Positions 5,514 to 5,615 of a stretch of DNA of 5,615 bases are shown here, piece by piece. A program made the position numbers and the translations under genes. The stretch is from Methylococcaceae bacterium (GTDB lineage: Bacteria; Pseudomonadota; Gammaproteobacteria; Methylococcales; Methylomonadaceae): contig CANNLO010000325.1 of NCBI GenBank assembly GCA_947505055.1, forward strand, positions 1 through 5,615, written 5' to 3'. Positions within the stretch are counted from its first letter, which is position 1. Every line of letters starts with the position of its first letter. The notes beneath the pieces are model-generated. The model made no database searches, was not told the origin of the DNA, and saw only the letters and a list, made by a program, of their open reading frames with translations.

Positions 5514-5615
5514 TCAAGCAGCTATTTTGTCAGGCACTGTTGATTCTTCTTGATATAAAATTGAAGGCACAGGCTTATTTCTTAAATGAGCATCAACTGC
5601 CGAGTTGATATAATC
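5514..5615 (-). CDS. Partial hypothetical protein, C-terminal end only
   Basis: The minus strand stays open from the right window edge for 33 codons and stops at TGA (5516-5514). The visible C-terminus contains INSAVDAHLRNKPVPSILY and ends in DKIAA. Amino-acid composition and codon choice look like genuine coding sequence. I do not recognise the family. It lies upstream of the pentapeptide gene on the same strand with about 195 bp between them, so co-transcription is possible but not shown. The rest of the gene is outside the window. Confidence 0.5.
   Translation of the reverse strand, partial: DYINSAVDAHLRNKPVPSILYQEESTVPDKIAA

Noticed and set aside
5592..5609. Inverted repeat ATCAAC-N6-GTTGAT as an operator or terminator
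   Set aside because: It lies inside the partial coding frame at the right edge and has no T-run on the relevant strand.

Overview
The window looks like chromosome from an AT-rich (roughly 40% GC by eye) methylotrophic proteobacterium, most plausibly a gammaproteobacterial methanotroph of the Methylococcales type. The main pointer is a formaldehyde-activating enzyme (Fae) family gene, a protein of the tetrahydromethanopterin-linked C1 pathway. The c-di-GMP and HDOD signalling proteins fit a free-living Gram-negative. There is no rRNA or other taxonomic marker here, so the placement is inference.

Layout from left to right. A minus-strand gene (103-1944) encodes a cytoplasmic pseudo-receiver/GGDEF/EAL protein. 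Its cyclase motif is degenerate and its EAL phosphodiesterase residues are intact. A long AT-rich intergenic region (about 1957-2326) separates it from a divergent plus-strand HDOD-domain gene (2327-3163). Next is the minus-strand Fae homolog (3408-3959), which has a good ribosome binding site and a plausible sigma-70 promoter. The upstream edge of that promoter touches an array of seven exact GGTTCAG heptamers (4023-4071), a telomere-like sequence with G-quadruplex potential. The rest of 3960-4535 holds debris of mobile DNA: a roughly 110-bp imperfect inverted-repeat element and the tail of a probable transposase. A minus-strand gene (4536-5318) encodes an exported pentapeptide-repeat protein. 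The last 102 bases carry the C-terminal end of another minus-strand gene of unknown function that runs off the window.

The first two genes probably act in intracellular signalling (c-di-GMP hydrolysis and an HDOD regulatory module), perhaps with shared control from the intergenic region. The Fae homolog is a single-gene unit. By my alignment from memory, the conserved catalytic histidine of classical Fae is methionine here, so it may not be an ordinary formaldehyde-condensing enzyme. No complete new multi-gene system is visible. The most interesting features are this Fae variant and the heptamer array that abuts its promoter.
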